The notes beneath the pieces are model-generated. The model worked only from the letters and a program-made list of their open reading frames with translations, made no database searches and had not been told where the DNA came from. Below, piece after piece: positions 31,328-39,582 of a DNA stretch of 46,345 bases. This DNA comes from Bradyrhizobium sp. (GTDB lineage: Bacteria > Pseudomonadota > Alphaproteobacteria > Rhizobiales > Xanthobacteraceae): positions 1 through 46,345 of the forward strand of contig JAUXWH010000011.1 in assembly GCA_030681365.1 (NCBI GenBank), written 5' to 3'. The position numbers and the translations under genes were made by a program. Numbering within the stretch: the stretch's first letter is position 1; each line of letters begins with the position of its first letter.

Positions 31328-31996
31328 CTACATCTCTCCCGTCAGAAACGGGTTCGTCATCCGCTCCTGGCCGATGCTGGAGCCCGGGCCGTGGCCGCAG
31401 ATGAAGCCGACATCGTCGCCGAGCGGCAGCAGTTTTTCGGTGATCGACCGGATCAGCGTGGCGTGATCGCCGCCGGGCAGATCGGTGCGTCCGACCGAGC
31501 CGGCAAACAGCACGTCGCCGACATGGGCGAAGCGCATGTCCTTGTTGTAGAACACCACGCTGCCCGGCGAGTGGCCGGGGCAATGCAGGATGTCGAAGGT
31601 CAATTCGCCGATCGTGACCTTGTCGCCTTCCTCGAGCCAGCGGTCCGGCACGAAATCGCGCACGCCGGTCATGCCGAAACGCGCGCCGCTGGTCACGACA
31701 TTGTCGGTGAGGAACTTGTCGGCGATGTGCGGGCCGACGATATCGACCTTGAGCGCGTCGCGCAGGTCGGCGGCGCCGCCGACATGGTCGATATGGCCGT
31801 GGGTCAGCCAGATCTTCTCGACCGACACGTCGGCCTGCTTGATCGCGGCCAGAATCTTGTCGACGTCGCCGCCGGGATCGATCACCACGGCTTTTTTCGT
31901 GGTCTCGCACCAGAGCAGCATGCAGTTCTGTTCGAACAGCGTGACGGGAATGATGAGGGCGCCGGCTTTCGCCTTGGCTTCTGTTTGCTGGGTCAT
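31328..31996 (-). CDS. MBL-fold metallohydrolase, glyoxalase II-like (YcbL type)
   Basis: A 222-residue metallo-beta-lactamase-fold hydrolase. The metal motif is THGHIDH with His66, His68, Asp70 and His71; further ligands are in HCPGHSPGS, VGDVLFAGSVGRTDLPGG and CGHGPGSSIG. The sequence matches the short glyoxalase-II-like group that hydrolyses thioesters such as S-lactoylglutathione or serves as persulfide-related hydrolases. The ATG at 31994-31996 is chosen because the longer open frame to 32353 would overlap lpxD and shows no family similarity. It lies 77 bases after lpxD on the same strand. Confidence 0.9.
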   Translation of the reverse strand: MTQQTEAKAKAGALIIPVTLFEQNCMLLWCETTKKAVVIDPGGDVDKILAAIKQADVSVEKIWLTHGHIDHVGGAADLRDALKVDIVGPHIADKFLTDNVVTSGARFGMTGVRDFVPDRWLEEGDKVTIGELTFDILHCPGHSPGSVVFYNKDMRFAHVGDVLFAGSVGRTDLPGGDHATLIRSITEKLLPLGDDVGFICGHGPGSSIGQERMTNPFLTGEM

Positions 31997-32073
31997 GGCC
32001 GCACAATGCCGATTTTTGGCGGCGCGCCAAGGGGGGAGATTCGAGCAATTATGCCGAATTCGCCCCTCGCCGA

Positions 32074-33144
32074 TCAGGTCTCGGACGGAGGTTCGTCGCC
32101 GGACTTCTTGCGGGCCCGCGCCGCCAGTTGCTCCAGCGCCACCACTTCGCGCAGCCACTGCTTTTTCGGCTTGGCCGGAAATCCGCCCCAGAATTGACCC
32201 GCGGGAACGTCCTCGTAAATCGTGGATCGCGATGCCGTGATCGCGCCCTTGCCGACGGTGATGTGCGGGATGATGCCGGTGCGCGGTCCCAGCACGACGA
32301 AATCCTCCAGCGTCACGCTGCCGCTGAGTCCGGATTGGGCGACGATGATGCAACGGCGGCCGACCACGCAGTTGTGGCCGATCTGGCAGAGATTATCGAT
32401 CTTGGTTCCCTCGCCGATCACGGTGTCGCGAATGCCGCCGCGATCGATCCGCGTGCCCGAGCCGATCTCGACGTCGTCATGGATCACCACGCTGCCGATT
32501 TGCGGAACCTTGGTATGTCCCTCGGCGCTCAGCAGATAGCCGAAGCCGTCCTGGCCGATATCGCAGCCGGGGTGGAGGATGACGCGGTCGCCGAGATGGG
32601 AATGGGTCACCGTGCAATTGGCCCCGATCGCGCAATCGCTGCCGATCCGCACGCCTGGACCGATCACGGCATGGGCACCGATCAGCGTGCCGGCGCCAAT
32701 CGTGGCTGACGGCCCGATCGTCGCGAACGGATCGACCGTGACGCCTTCGCCCAGCTGCGCGGTCGGATGCACCATCGCCCCCGGCGAGACGCCCACGGTG
32801 CCGAACGTCGATGCCGGCCGCAGCGCGCCGGGGTAGATCCGGCGCGCCACCGCGATGAAGGCGTCATACGGCTTGCGCGCACGCAATACCGCGACGCCCT
32901 CGGGGGCATGACGCGCGAAGCGCTCGGTGGTCAGGATGATCCCCGCCTGGGTCGATCGCAGCGAAGCGACGAATTTGGTCTCTGACACGAAGCTGAGGTC
33001 GGTTGCGCCGGCCCGATCGACCGGCGCGATGCCGCTGATGCGGCGGGAGAGGTCGGCTCCCTCGCACGGCTCGGCCCCGGTCAATGCGGCAATCTCGGTA
33101 ACGCTGAAATCCGTGTCGCGCGCAAAAAAACTGAACTCGGTCAC
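32074..33144 (-). CDS. lpxD: LpxD, UDP-3-O-(3-hydroxyacyl)glucosamine N-acyltransferase
   Basis: Adds the N-linked 3-hydroxyacyl chain in lipid A synthesis. The 356-residue protein has the N-terminal uridine-binding domain (FSFFARDTDFSVTEIAALTGAEP; DLSFVSETKFVASL), a long left-handed beta-helix of hexapeptide repeats (about residues 110-300) and the catalytic histidine in IGHNCVVGRRC. The C-terminal helix carries the acyl-carrier-protein contact region (PKKQWLREV). The start is the GTG at 33142-33144 with a GAGGGGGCGGGAA leader; the open frame extends to 33198. It is not in the usual bamA-lpxD-fabZ-lpxA cluster, so it may be a second lpxD copy. Confidence 0.92.
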   Translation of the reverse strand: MTEFSFFARDTDFSVTEIAALTGAEPCEGADLSRRISGIAPVDRAGATDLSFVSETKFVASLRSTQAGIILTTERFARHAPEGVAVLRARKPYDAFIAVARRIYPGALRPASTFGTVGVSPGAMVHPTAQLGEGVTVDPFATIGPSATIGAGTLIGAHAVIGPGVRIGSDCAIGANCTVTHSHLGDRVILHPGCDIGQDGFGYLLSAEGHTKVPQIGSVVIHDDVEIGSGTRIDRGGIRDTVIGEGTKIDNLCQIGHNCVVGRRCIIVAQSGLSGSVTLEDFVVLGPRTGIIPHITVGKGAITASRSTIYEDVPAGQFWGGFPAKPKKQWLREVVALEQLAARARKKSGDEPPSET

Positions 33145-33317
33145 AATTCCCGCCCCCTCAGGCGGAGTGACGTTAGCCCGGCAGGCGGTTATTCCCAAGC
33201 TTTTATCGAGCCAAGTCTTATCCGGCCGAAGGGAGCGCTGGTTCCGTTCGCGCGCCGCTTTCGCAATGGCGCGGCCGGCTGATGGGCGACCGGGACAAAA
33301 TCGGCTAGGCTGCGGCG

Positions 33318-33803
33318 ATGGAATCGCCCGCCCGCCAAGTGAGCCTCGTGCCGCCGCCGGACCGCCGCCAGTCGGAGACGGCGCTCAAGATCGCGCGCGG
33401 CACCGCGCGGCTGCTGCACTCGCTGGGATTTGCCTGCATCAGCGAATTGCCGCTGCCGTCGGGACGGCGCGCCGATCTGGTGGCGCTGAACGAGCGCGGC
33501 GAGATCTGGATCGTCGAGATCAAATCCTCGGTGGAGGATCTGCGCGCCGACCAGAAATGGCAGGATTACCGCGCCCATTGCGACCGGCTGTTCTTCGCCT
33601 TCACCCGCGACCTGCCCTGCGAAATCTTCCCCGGCGAGACCGGCCTGATCGTGGCCGACGCCTATGGCGCCCATCTGCATTGCGAGGCGCCGGAACACCG
33701 CCTGCCGGCGCCGACCCGCAAGGCCATGACAGTCCGCTTCGCACTGGCCGCCGCCCAGCGCATCAACCGCCTGGTCGATCCGCAGGGGCATGGCGAGTTC
33801 TGA
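33318..33803 (+). CDS. MmcB-family DNA repair protein (PD-(D/E)xK-like)
   Basis: A 161-residue protein of the MmcB family, known in Caulobacter as a damage-inducible DNA repair factor acting with translesion synthesis. The nuclease-like core is visible: a glutamate-containing helix near SETALKIARGTARLLHSLGF, then GRRADLVALN and IWIVEIKSS, which together give the Asp ... Glu-x-Lys arrangement of PD-(D/E)xK enzymes. The CEIFPGETGLIVADAYGA segment is typical of the family. No LexA-type site was identified upstream by eye. It stands alone between lpxD (divergent) and a dehydrogenase gene. Confidence 0.87.
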   Translation: MESPARQVSLVPPPDRRQSETALKIARGTARLLHSLGFACISELPLPSGRRADLVALNERGEIWIVEIKSSVEDLRADQKWQDYRAHCDRLFFAFTRDLPCEIFPGETGLIVADAYGAHLHCEAPEHRLPAPTRKAMTVRFALAAAQRINRLVDPQGHGEF

Positions 33804-33855
33804 TCTTCTCCCCTCCCCACCACGCGCAAGGGCGCGTGGGAGGAGGGGGAAGAAC
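33804..33855. repeat. Degenerate copy of the C/T-rich palindromic repeat
   Basis: Begins directly after the mmcB-like stop. The arms ttctcccctccccaccacgcgc and gcgcgtggg..agggggaagaa enclose the loop aagg. It shares the ccacgcgc-aagN-gcgcgtgg core with 9608-9649 but has lost perfect pairing in the outer arm. Confidence 0.8.
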
Positions 33856-33956
33856 AGCGCCCGGCATTTTACACCGTCGCAAAAAAGCTCTACCTCGCCT
33901 GACATCGATGCCGGGGCGTGGCAACGCTGCCCCCAACAACAACACGGAGAAAATGC

Positions 33957-34859
33957 ATGGAAAAGGTCGGGTTCATTGGACTGGGGCGGATGGGGCGGCC
34001 GATGGCGTCCAATCTCTGCCGCAAGGGGTTTCGGCTGACGGTCAACGACATCAATCCGGAGGCGGTCGCCGAGCTGGAGTTGCTGCAGGCCAGTGGCGCC
34101 GCCACCGTCGCGGAAGTCGCGCAAAAATCCGACATCATCGTCACCATGCTGCCGAATTCCGCCGTGGTCGATGACGTTGTCTCTCGCGCCGACGGCGTCA
34201 TCGCCAGCGCGAAGCCGGGCTCGCTGATCCTCGACATGAGCACCATCGACCCCGGCACCACCGACCGGCTCGCCAAGGCCGCCGCGGCCAAAGGCATCGC
34301 CTTCGTCGACGCGCCGGTCGGCCGGCTCGCAAGCCACGCCGACCGCGGCGAATCGCTGTTCATGGTGGGCGGCTCGGTTGGAGATTTCGAGCGCGTCAAG
34401 CCGCTGCTGGAGGCGATGGGCAGCACGATCTATCATTGCGGCGAGGTCGGCAGCGGCACGAAGACAAAACTGGTCAACAACTTCCTCGCGGTATCGTCCT
34501 GCCAGATGAACGCCGAGGCGCTGGCGCTGTCGCAGCGCTTCGGGCTCGACCTCGAACGCACGCTGGACGTGCTCTACGGCACCACCGCAGTCAACGGCCA
34601 GCTCAAGATCAACTGGCCGGGCAAGGTGCTGATCGACGACATCGAGCCGGGTTTTACGATCGATCTCGCCCACAAGGACCTCACCCTGATCATCGATGCC
34701 GCCAATGCGGTCAAGGTCCCGATGCCGATGGCCGCCGCTGCGCGCGAAGCCTTCTCCACCGCCCGCGCCCGCGGCTTCGGGGACAGGGATTTTTCGGCGA
34801 TGGTGGACGCGCTGTGCGACCTCGCCGCCATCGAGAAGCCGCGGCTGAAGAAGAAGTAG
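33957..34859 (+). CDS. Beta-hydroxyacid dehydrogenase (3-hydroxyisobutyrate dehydrogenase / sulfolactaldehyde reductase-like)
   Basis: A 300-residue NAD(P)-dependent dehydrogenase. The Rossmann motif is VGFIGLGRMGRPMASNL; DMSTIDPGTTD, DAPVGRLASHADRG and the catalytic lysine in TKTKLVNNFLAV follow. In the substrate loop most 3-hydroxyisobutyrate dehydrogenases have APVSGG, while this protein has DAPVGR; the C-terminal IDLAHKDL and VPMPMAAAAREAFSTARARG stretches also recall E. coli YihU (sulfolactaldehyde reductase). The true substrate could be sulfolactaldehyde, succinic semialdehyde or tartronate semialdehyde. The ATG at 33957 is preceded by CGGAGAAA. No sulfoquinovose genes are nearby. Confidence 0.88.
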   Translation: MEKVGFIGLGRMGRPMASNLCRKGFRLTVNDINPEAVAELELLQASGAATVAEVAQKSDIIVTMLPNSAVVDDVVSRADGVIASAKPGSLILDMSTIDPGTTDRLAKAAAAKGIAFVDAPVGRLASHADRGESLFMVGGSVGDFERVKPLLEAMGSTIYHCGEVGSGTKTKLVNNFLAVSSCQMNAEALALSQRFGLDLERTLDVLYGTTAVNGQLKINWPGKVLIDDIEPGFTIDLAHKDLTLIIDAANAVKVPMPMAAAAREAFSTARARGFGDRDFSAMVDALCDLAAIEKPRLKKK

Positions 34860-34881
34860 CTGTCGCAACTGCAGTCGTGAT

Positions 34882-34900
34882 GGCCGGGCCTGTCCCGGCC
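34882..34900. terminator. GC-rich hairpin after the dehydrogenase gene
   Basis: GGCCGGG (34882-34888) pairs with CCCGGCC (34894-34900) around a five-base loop, 22 bases past the dehydrogenase stop. There is no clean T run afterwards (gtcatgcttt), so it may be a repeat fragment rather than a strong terminator. Confidence 0.35.
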
Positions 34901-35004
34901 GTCATGCTTTCCTTGCCTGGTGTAGATTGAAACTATTCGTTGACCGGAAACATCATTTTGCGTCCGATGCCCTTCCCGAACGGCAGCAAGCATAATGCCG
35001 GAAA

Positions 35005-37338
35005 ATGCCATTGGTCGAGTTTCTGAAGCATATCGCATCTATCCTGCCATTGGGCTTTCTCGTGGCCATGGCGCTTTTGAGATTTTCGGAGGGCGCGGAT
35101 CGCCTGCGTGCGATCGCGGAAGCGTTCCTCTACTGGACCATTGTGAGCTATGCGGCGACCGAGATATTCGGATTGTTTCATGCCATCGCTTTCCTGCCGT
35201 TCCTGTTGCTGTGGACCGCAATCGATGGATGGCTGGTCTATCGGCTCTGGGGCGTGCGCGCCAAAGCCGCCGAATTCTGGCGAGTGCCGGTTGGGCTGCC
35301 CGCGCTGATCTTGGCCTTCATTCTTTTCATCACGCTGCTGATCGCCTGCACGGCGGCGCCGAACAACTGGGATTCGCTGACTTACCACCTGCCGCGCATC
35401 GAACACTGGATACAGAACCGGTCTCTCGGTTATTATCCGACAGCGACCATGAAACAGAATGACTATGGCCCCCTCGCCGAAATCCTGTTGCTTCAGCTGC
35501 GTGTCATCAGCGGATCGGATTTCCTCTATTCGCTGATCCAGTGGATCAGCATGCTTTGCAGCACGGCCGTCGTTTTCCGGATAACGCGGCAGCTGGGCGG
35601 CAGCGAAAAGCAGGGCTGGCTCGCTTCGGTCTTTGTTGCCAGTTTGCCGATCGGGATACTCGAAAGCACGAGCACGCAGAACGACTACGTTGTCGCCGCA
35701 TTATTGGCATGCTTCGTCACCCTGGGCCTCGACGCGATTTCCCGCCCGAAGGCATCGCTCGGCCTGGTGCTTGCGGCTGCCAGCGCCGCGGCGCTGAGCG
35801 GAATTGTGAAGCCGACGGGTTACATCAGCGGCTTCGGCTTCGCCGTATGGTTTGCGTTTGAATTGAGCAGGGGCGTCGACTTTCGCACCTTGGTCAGCCG
35901 CGCCGCCGGCGTGACGCTCGTCTTGATTCTGGTGATGGGGCCTCCCGCGAGCAGATTTCTGGAGGCTCACCAGGGAATGGAGTCGCGGCTTTCCCAGGAA
36001 TCGATCAACGGAAGTTTCGGAATCAGGCAGACGCTCGACAACCTGATCCGCAATGGCATGTTGAACTTCAACGTCGGCATTCCGGAGATCGACCGGCGTT
36101 CGAACCAGGCGGCTGAAGCCCTCGCATCCATGCTTGGTCTCGATACCAATCGACAGGAGACCTCCTATGGCCGCTTCGTCGGCAGCGCGCCCCCGGTCGG
36201 ACTTTACGTTTTTCATGAGGATTTCGGTCCGAATTCGGTTCATTCGCTGCTTCTGATCCTGGCTTTCCTGGCAACAGTAATACGATGGAGAGCTTCGAAT
36301 CCGGCGCGCCGAATTCCCTACTTCATCGCCTTGCTGGCCGGACTGATCATCCGGGCCGCGGTGTTGCGATGGGACCCCTGGCAGGTCAGGTATCAACTGC
36401 CCCTGTTCGTTCTGGCCGCGCCGATTTTTGCGACGGCGTTGCCCGGGCGCTGGTTATCCAGGCGAGTTGTCAATGCATTTCATCTGGCGTTGGCGCTCGT
36501 TGCACTGCCCCCGCTGCTGTTCAATCAATCCCGCCAGCTTGTTCCGCTGGTGCCGGGCCAACCGTTTCCGGTCGACTGGTACCGGCCTTCATACCTGGCT
36601 CAGACAGCCAACACCCGGCTGTTTGCGAACAATCCGGCGCTTCGTCAGCCCTACGAGGATGCCGTAAACACGATCGTAGACGCGCGGGTGACGCAAGTCG
36701 GACTGTTGCAGCACGGGGGGGACCGCTGGGAATATCCGATCTGGAGGATGCTCCGGGACCAGGGAGGGTTCGATTACCCTGTCCGGATCGAGCATCTGGC
36801 GGCGGAAGGTAAGGAGGAGTTTCCGTTGGGGCCGTTTCAGCCGGAGGCGGTGCTCTGGATTCACGACGACGAGGCGCCGGCTTCGATCATGGTCGGCGAT
36901 CGGCAATTCAATCGGGCCGGGCCGTCCGACGTCGTCGCGGTTTTCTTTCCCGCGGGCAGCAACTTTCGCCATTTCCGGTCGCCGCGCGTGCCTGAAATTC
37001 TCGAGGGTGTCGCCTGGCGGTCGGACGGCGTCCATGACGACGGCTGGCTGGCAAAAAACGGACTAATCGTGATTCGGGCGGTGCAAGCCGGCCGGCTCGT
37101 CCTGAAGGGAATGGTTCCAGGCGGTATTGGCATCGACCGTCAACAGATCGAGATCACGATGCAGCCAGGTCAACCGATTCAAAGGCAACTGGTGGCTGGA
37201 CCTTTCGAAATCGAAATACCCGTCGAAACGGATCAAACCGCACTGACCTTCAGCTTCGCAGACTCGGCTGTCCTTCCGGGAGGAGACGGCCGAGCCGTCG
37301 GAGCCCTGCTGCAGTCATCGCAATTCAAACCGAAGTGA
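35005..37338 (+). CDS. Large polytopic membrane protein, glycosyltransferase family 39-like
   Basis: A 777-residue protein. About ten to twelve membrane segments fill residues 1-520; the first extracytoplasmic loop contains NNWDSLTYHLPRIEHWIQN, whose acidic residue followed by a Y-H-L-P motif is typical of polyprenyl-phosphate-sugar-dependent GT-C enzymes. The C-terminal part (about 540-777) is hydrophilic and beta-rich, with no recognised domain. It probably transfers a sugar from a lipid carrier to a surface glycan or lipid. Base composition looks less extreme than in neighbouring genes, with more A/T-ending codons, which suggests transfer. It is not linked to other surface polysaccharide genes here. 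The ribosome binding site is weak. Confidence 0.75.
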   Translation: MPLVEFLKHIASILPLGFLVAMALLRFSEGADRLRAIAEAFLYWTIVSYAATEIFGLFHAIAFLPFLLLWTAIDGWLVYRLWGVRAKAAEFWRVPVGLPALILAFILFITLLIACTAAPNNWDSLTYHLPRIEHWIQNRSLGYYPTATMKQNDYGPLAEILLLQLRVISGSDFLYSLIQWISMLCSTAVVFRITRQLGGSEKQGWLASVFVASLPIGILESTSTQNDYVVAALLACFVTLGLDAISRPKASLGLVLAAASAAALSGIVKPTGYISGFGFAVWFAFELSRGVDFRTLVSRAAGVTLVLILVMGPPASRFLEAHQGMESRLSQESINGSFGIRQTLDNLIRNGMLNFNVGIPEIDRRSNQAAEALASMLGLDTNRQETSYGRFVGSAPPVGLYVFHEDFGPNSVHSLLLILAFLATVIRWRASNPARRIPYFIALLAGLIIRAAVLRWDPWQVRYQLPLFVLAAPIFATALPGRWLSRRVVNAFHLALALVALPPLLFNQSRQLVPLVPGQPFPVDWYRPSYLAQTANTRLFANNPALRQPYEDAVNTIVDARVTQVGLLQHGGDRWEYPIWRMLRDQGGFDYPVRIEHLAAEGKEEFPLGPFQPEAVLWIHDDEAPASIMVGDRQFNRAGPSDVVAVFFPAGSNFRHFRSPRVPEILEGVAWRSDGVHDDGWLAKNGLIVIRAVQAGRLVLKGMVPGGIGIDRQQIEITMQPGQPIQRQLVAGPFEIEIPVETDQTALTFSFADSAVLPGGDGRAVGALLQSSQFKPK

Positions 37339-37417
37339 AGTTTCGCCGGATTGGCGCAGCAACTGGGTGAGCCGGTAGCCCGTAGCCCGGATAGTGCCCT
37401 TGGGCCCATGGCTGCGA

Positions 37418-37479
37418 AGTGTGGGTCCCGGCTCTGCGGCGCACCGCTGAAGCCGCGCTGCGCCGCGTCCGGGACACGG
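37418..37479. repeat. Palindromic repeat between glycosyltransferase-like and small HTH genes
   Basis: Arms gtgtgggtcccgg and ccg-ggacacgg enclose ctgcggcgca and tgcgccgcg. The element lies between convergent genes, and an additional cgtagcccgga stretch precedes it from about 37377. It looks like another family of dispersed intergenic repeat. Confidence 0.6.
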
Positions 37480-37505
37480 ATGCCCGCGATCCCGCCCGCG
37501 CGACG

Positions 37506-37790
37506 TCAGCGACTGCGGGCCGCCTTCTTGCGCCGATTATATGGTGACCGGTTGACGGGCTTGAGCGATATGCCCTCACGCTGCGCCTTGCTCGTAATCG
37601 ATCCCGGCGGCCGCTGCAGTTTCAGGCTGATGACGCCGGTCGGCGTGTTGCCCTTGGCGAGCTGCCTGAGCTGCTTCACTTCCTTCTCGCTCCACGGCTG
37701 GCGTGAGCGACGCTTGTATTTGGGATTGGCCTTGCGGGCCCCCTTCTTGCCGATCGGGGACCCCGGTCTTTTCCATGCTGCTTTTGCCAT
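37506..37790 (-). CDS. Small basic protein with HTH-like domain
   Basis: A 94-residue, very basic protein. Its middle, PWSEKEVKQLRQLAKGNTPT followed by GVISLKLQRPPGSITSKAQREG, has the pattern of a Myb/GcrA-like helix-turn-helix: a tryptophan start, a helix of K/L residues, then a recognition helix. The tail SLKPVNRSPYNRRKK is strongly conserved in rhizobial small proteins that I recall. It probably binds DNA, but no target is known. The ATG at 37788-37790 has an excellent ribosome binding site (GGAGGTGCGCA), which rules out the GTG/ATG choices further upstream. Confidence 0.75.
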   Translation of the reverse strand: MAKAAWKRPGSPIGKKGARKANPKYKRRSRQPWSEKEVKQLRQLAKGNTPTGVISLKLQRPPGSITSKAQREGISLKPVNRSPYNRRKKAARSR

Positions 37791-37870
37791 TGCGCACCTC
37801 CTGCATGGATTAGGCACGAAGCAGGGAATTTGTTCCCCCGCCGTGGCGCTGCGGCTGCCGGGGGCGCGCG

Positions 37871-38250
37871 CTAATTCCCGAAGCCGACGAACACGGTCGC
37901 TTCCTCGACCGATCGTCGTTCGGACACCACCGCATTGGCCGGGAAACTTTCATCCGGCCAGCCCAGCGCGATGCTCTTCATGATGATCTGATCGTCGGCG
38001 ATGCCGGCGTGCTCGCGCACCACGGGCGATTGCATGATGCCCTGGCTATTGAACACGGCGCCGAGCCCGCGCGACCAGGCGGCATTGACCAGCGCGGTCG
38101 CCACCGCGCCGCAATCGAACGGCGTGTCGTCGCTGCCGTCGAGCACGCGGTCATAGGTCACGATCACGCAGACCGGCGCGTCGAACTGGCGGAAGCCGCG
38201 CAGCACCCAGTCCTGGCGCTTGTCCTTGTCGTCGCGCACGATTTCCGCGG
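37871..38250 (-). pseudogene. 5'-truncated nitroreductase copy
   Basis: This stretch matches the C-terminal ~127 codons of the intact nitroreductase at 38700-39377, in the same orientation and with only about fifteen mismatches by eye over ~375 bases. The match stops at about 38250; upstream of that the sequence is unrelated, so the N-terminal half with the FMN-binding RRSIRGY region is missing. An open frame continues to an ATG at 38308 through non-homologous codons, but the product would lack most of the flavin site. It is best read as a remnant from a partial duplication or an insertion into an older paralogue. Confidence 0.85.
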
Positions 38251-38620
38251 CGGACCAACAAGCTACGTCAGGATAAAGACCGCCCACTGAGGCGGCATGC
38301 AAGAGCATGCGCCACTAAATGGAATTGGCAATCAAGCCTTATCGTGCGCGTACTTCTCCAAAACCAGCCGATTATACTCATCTCTCACGGCTTTCCGTGA
38401 AATATGCCCTTTTCGCTCTTTGGCAATCTTCAGAAGATCAGGATCAGTCGGCGCCCGTGATTTCCTTCTGAATCTGGCAAAGAGTTGGCTAGTGGCCCCC
38501 GGGGTTCTTCCAAACAGCCGGTCAAACCATCCCATGGCGTCCTCACCGGTCATGCTGCGAATGACGACATCCTATCATCATGAATTTTGAACACTAGGGT
38601 CAAATGCGGATAGCTCGCAG
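38251..38620. other. Unique ~370-base insert between the two nitroreductase copies
   Basis: This segment separates the truncated copy from the repeat next to the intact copy. It is lower in GC than its surroundings and shares no similarity with either nitroreductase. It contains one small open frame (38332-38535). No transposase, terminal repeats or target duplication could be seen, although gcatgc-rich short palindromes occur near 38293-38313. Confidence 0.6.
38332..38535 (-). CDS. Small hypothetical protein
   Basis: A 67-residue frame starting at the ATG at 38533-38535, with GGTGAGG at a suitable distance; an ATG six codons upstream is also possible. The product is basic and helical (MGWFDRLFGRTPG at the N terminus, then FARFRRKSRAPTDPDLLKIA and HISRKAVRDEYNRLVLEKY). 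No family is recognised. It lies inside the unique insert between the nitroreductase copies, which suggests acquired DNA. Reality as a gene is uncertain. Confidence 0.45.
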   Translation of the reverse strand: MGWFDRLFGRTPGATSQLFARFRRKSRAPTDPDLLKIAKERKGHISRKAVRDEYNRLVLEKYAHDKA

Positions 38621-38700
38621 GACGGGTTGAGCCATTTGGCGAAACCCATCCCCGTGCGATCATGGTGGCTATCGCTTTCGCTCCAGCCACCCCGCGCGCC
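38621..38700. repeat. ~80 bp dispersed repeat, copy 1
   Basis: Begins gacgggttga and ends cccgcgcgcc; it contains cgaaacccatc and atcgctttcgctcca. It shares order and spacing with copies at 39449-39530 and 39995-40077. Its last base is also the last base of the nitroreductase stop codon. Confidence 0.75.
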
Positions 38701-39377
38701 TAATCCCCGAAACCGACGAACACCGTCGCTTCCTCGACCGATCGTCGCTCCGACACCACCGCATTGGCCGGGAAACTGTCATCCGGCCAGCCCAGCGCAA
38801 TGCTCTTCATGATGATTTGATCGTCGGCGATGCCGGCATGCTCGCGCACCACCGGCGATTGCATGATGCCCTGGCTGTTGATCACGGCGCCAAGCCCGCG
38901 CGACCAGGCGGCATTGACCAGCGCGGTCGCCACCGCGCCGCAATCGAACGGCGTATCGTCGCTGCCGTCGAGCACGCGGTCATAGGTCACGATCACGCAA
39001 ACCGGCGCGTCGAACTGGCGGAAGCCGCGCAGCACCCAGTCCTGGCGCTTGTCCTTGTCGTCGCGCGCGATCCCCATCGCGGAGAACAATTGCTTGGCGA
39101 CGCCGACCTGCCGCTCGCGGTGCGGACCGGCAAAGGCCTGACCGGTGCGAAACTCGCGCGACTGCGGAATGCCCGCCACCATCCGCTCGGTGTTGCCGGC
39201 GCGGATCCGGTCCAGCGGTTCGCCGGTGATGACGTAGAAATTCCACGGCTGGGTGTTCATCGACGACGGCGCCCGCATCGCCAGAGCGATGATTTCCGCA
39301 ATCAACTCCTTCGGCACCGGATCGGGCTTGTAACCGCGGATACTGCGGCGACCGAGGATAACGTCATCGAACTTCAT
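38700..39377 (-). CDS. Nitroreductase family protein
   Basis: An FMN-dependent NAD(P)H oxidoreductase of 225 residues. The N-terminal flavin motif is GRRSIRGYKPDPVP; APSSMNTQPWNFYVITGE and the C-terminal GLGAVINSQGIMQSP and SIALGWPDDSFPANAV segments are typical of nitroreductases acting on nitroaromatics or quinones. The protein is full length. The start ATG at 39375-39377 lacks a clear ribosome binding site. Its C-terminal half is duplicated at 37871-38250. Two copies of an ~80 bp repeat flank the gene closely. Confidence 0.9.
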   Translation of the reverse strand: MKFDDVILGRRSIRGYKPDPVPKELIAEIIALAMRAPSSMNTQPWNFYVITGEPLDRIRAGNTERMVAGIPQSREFRTGQAFAGPHRERQVGVAKQLFSAMGIARDDKDKRQDWVLRGFRQFDAPVCVIVTYDRVLDGSDDTPFDCGAVATALVNAAWSRGLGAVINSQGIMQSPVVREHAGIADDQIIMKSIALGWPDDSFPANAVVSERRSVEEATVFVGFGD

Positions 39378-39448
39378 GTGTGTGGGATTCCTGGATGGTG
39401 TGTGAACCGGCCTGTATTTTCGCGGTTTCCGGGGCCTGGCGCAAGCTC

Positions 39449-39530
39449 GGATGGGTTGAGCTCTTCACGAAACCCATCACCGTGCGAACTTCATGGGTAT
39501 TGCTTTCGGTCGACACCCATCCTGCGCGCT
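39449..39530. repeat. ~80 bp dispersed repeat, copy 2
   Basis: Runs from ggatgggttgag to cctgcgcgct, with cgaaacccatcaccgtgcga and gggtattgctttcggtcga between. It lies upstream of the nitroreductase and is the best match to copy 1. Confidence 0.75.
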
Positions 39531-39582
39531 TGATGCTCGAGGCCCTTCGCGCATATAGTTGCTGGTGCGGAGGACTTTCGCG

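Noticed and set aside
31997..32353. N-terminal extension of the MBL hydrolase
   Set aside because: The extra 119 residues overlap lpxD, are Arg-rich, and the internal ATG gives the normal family length.
38251..38308. Treating the truncated nitroreductase frame as a functional 145-residue enzyme
   Set aside because: The N-terminal flavin-binding half is missing and the first ~25 codons come from unrelated sequence.
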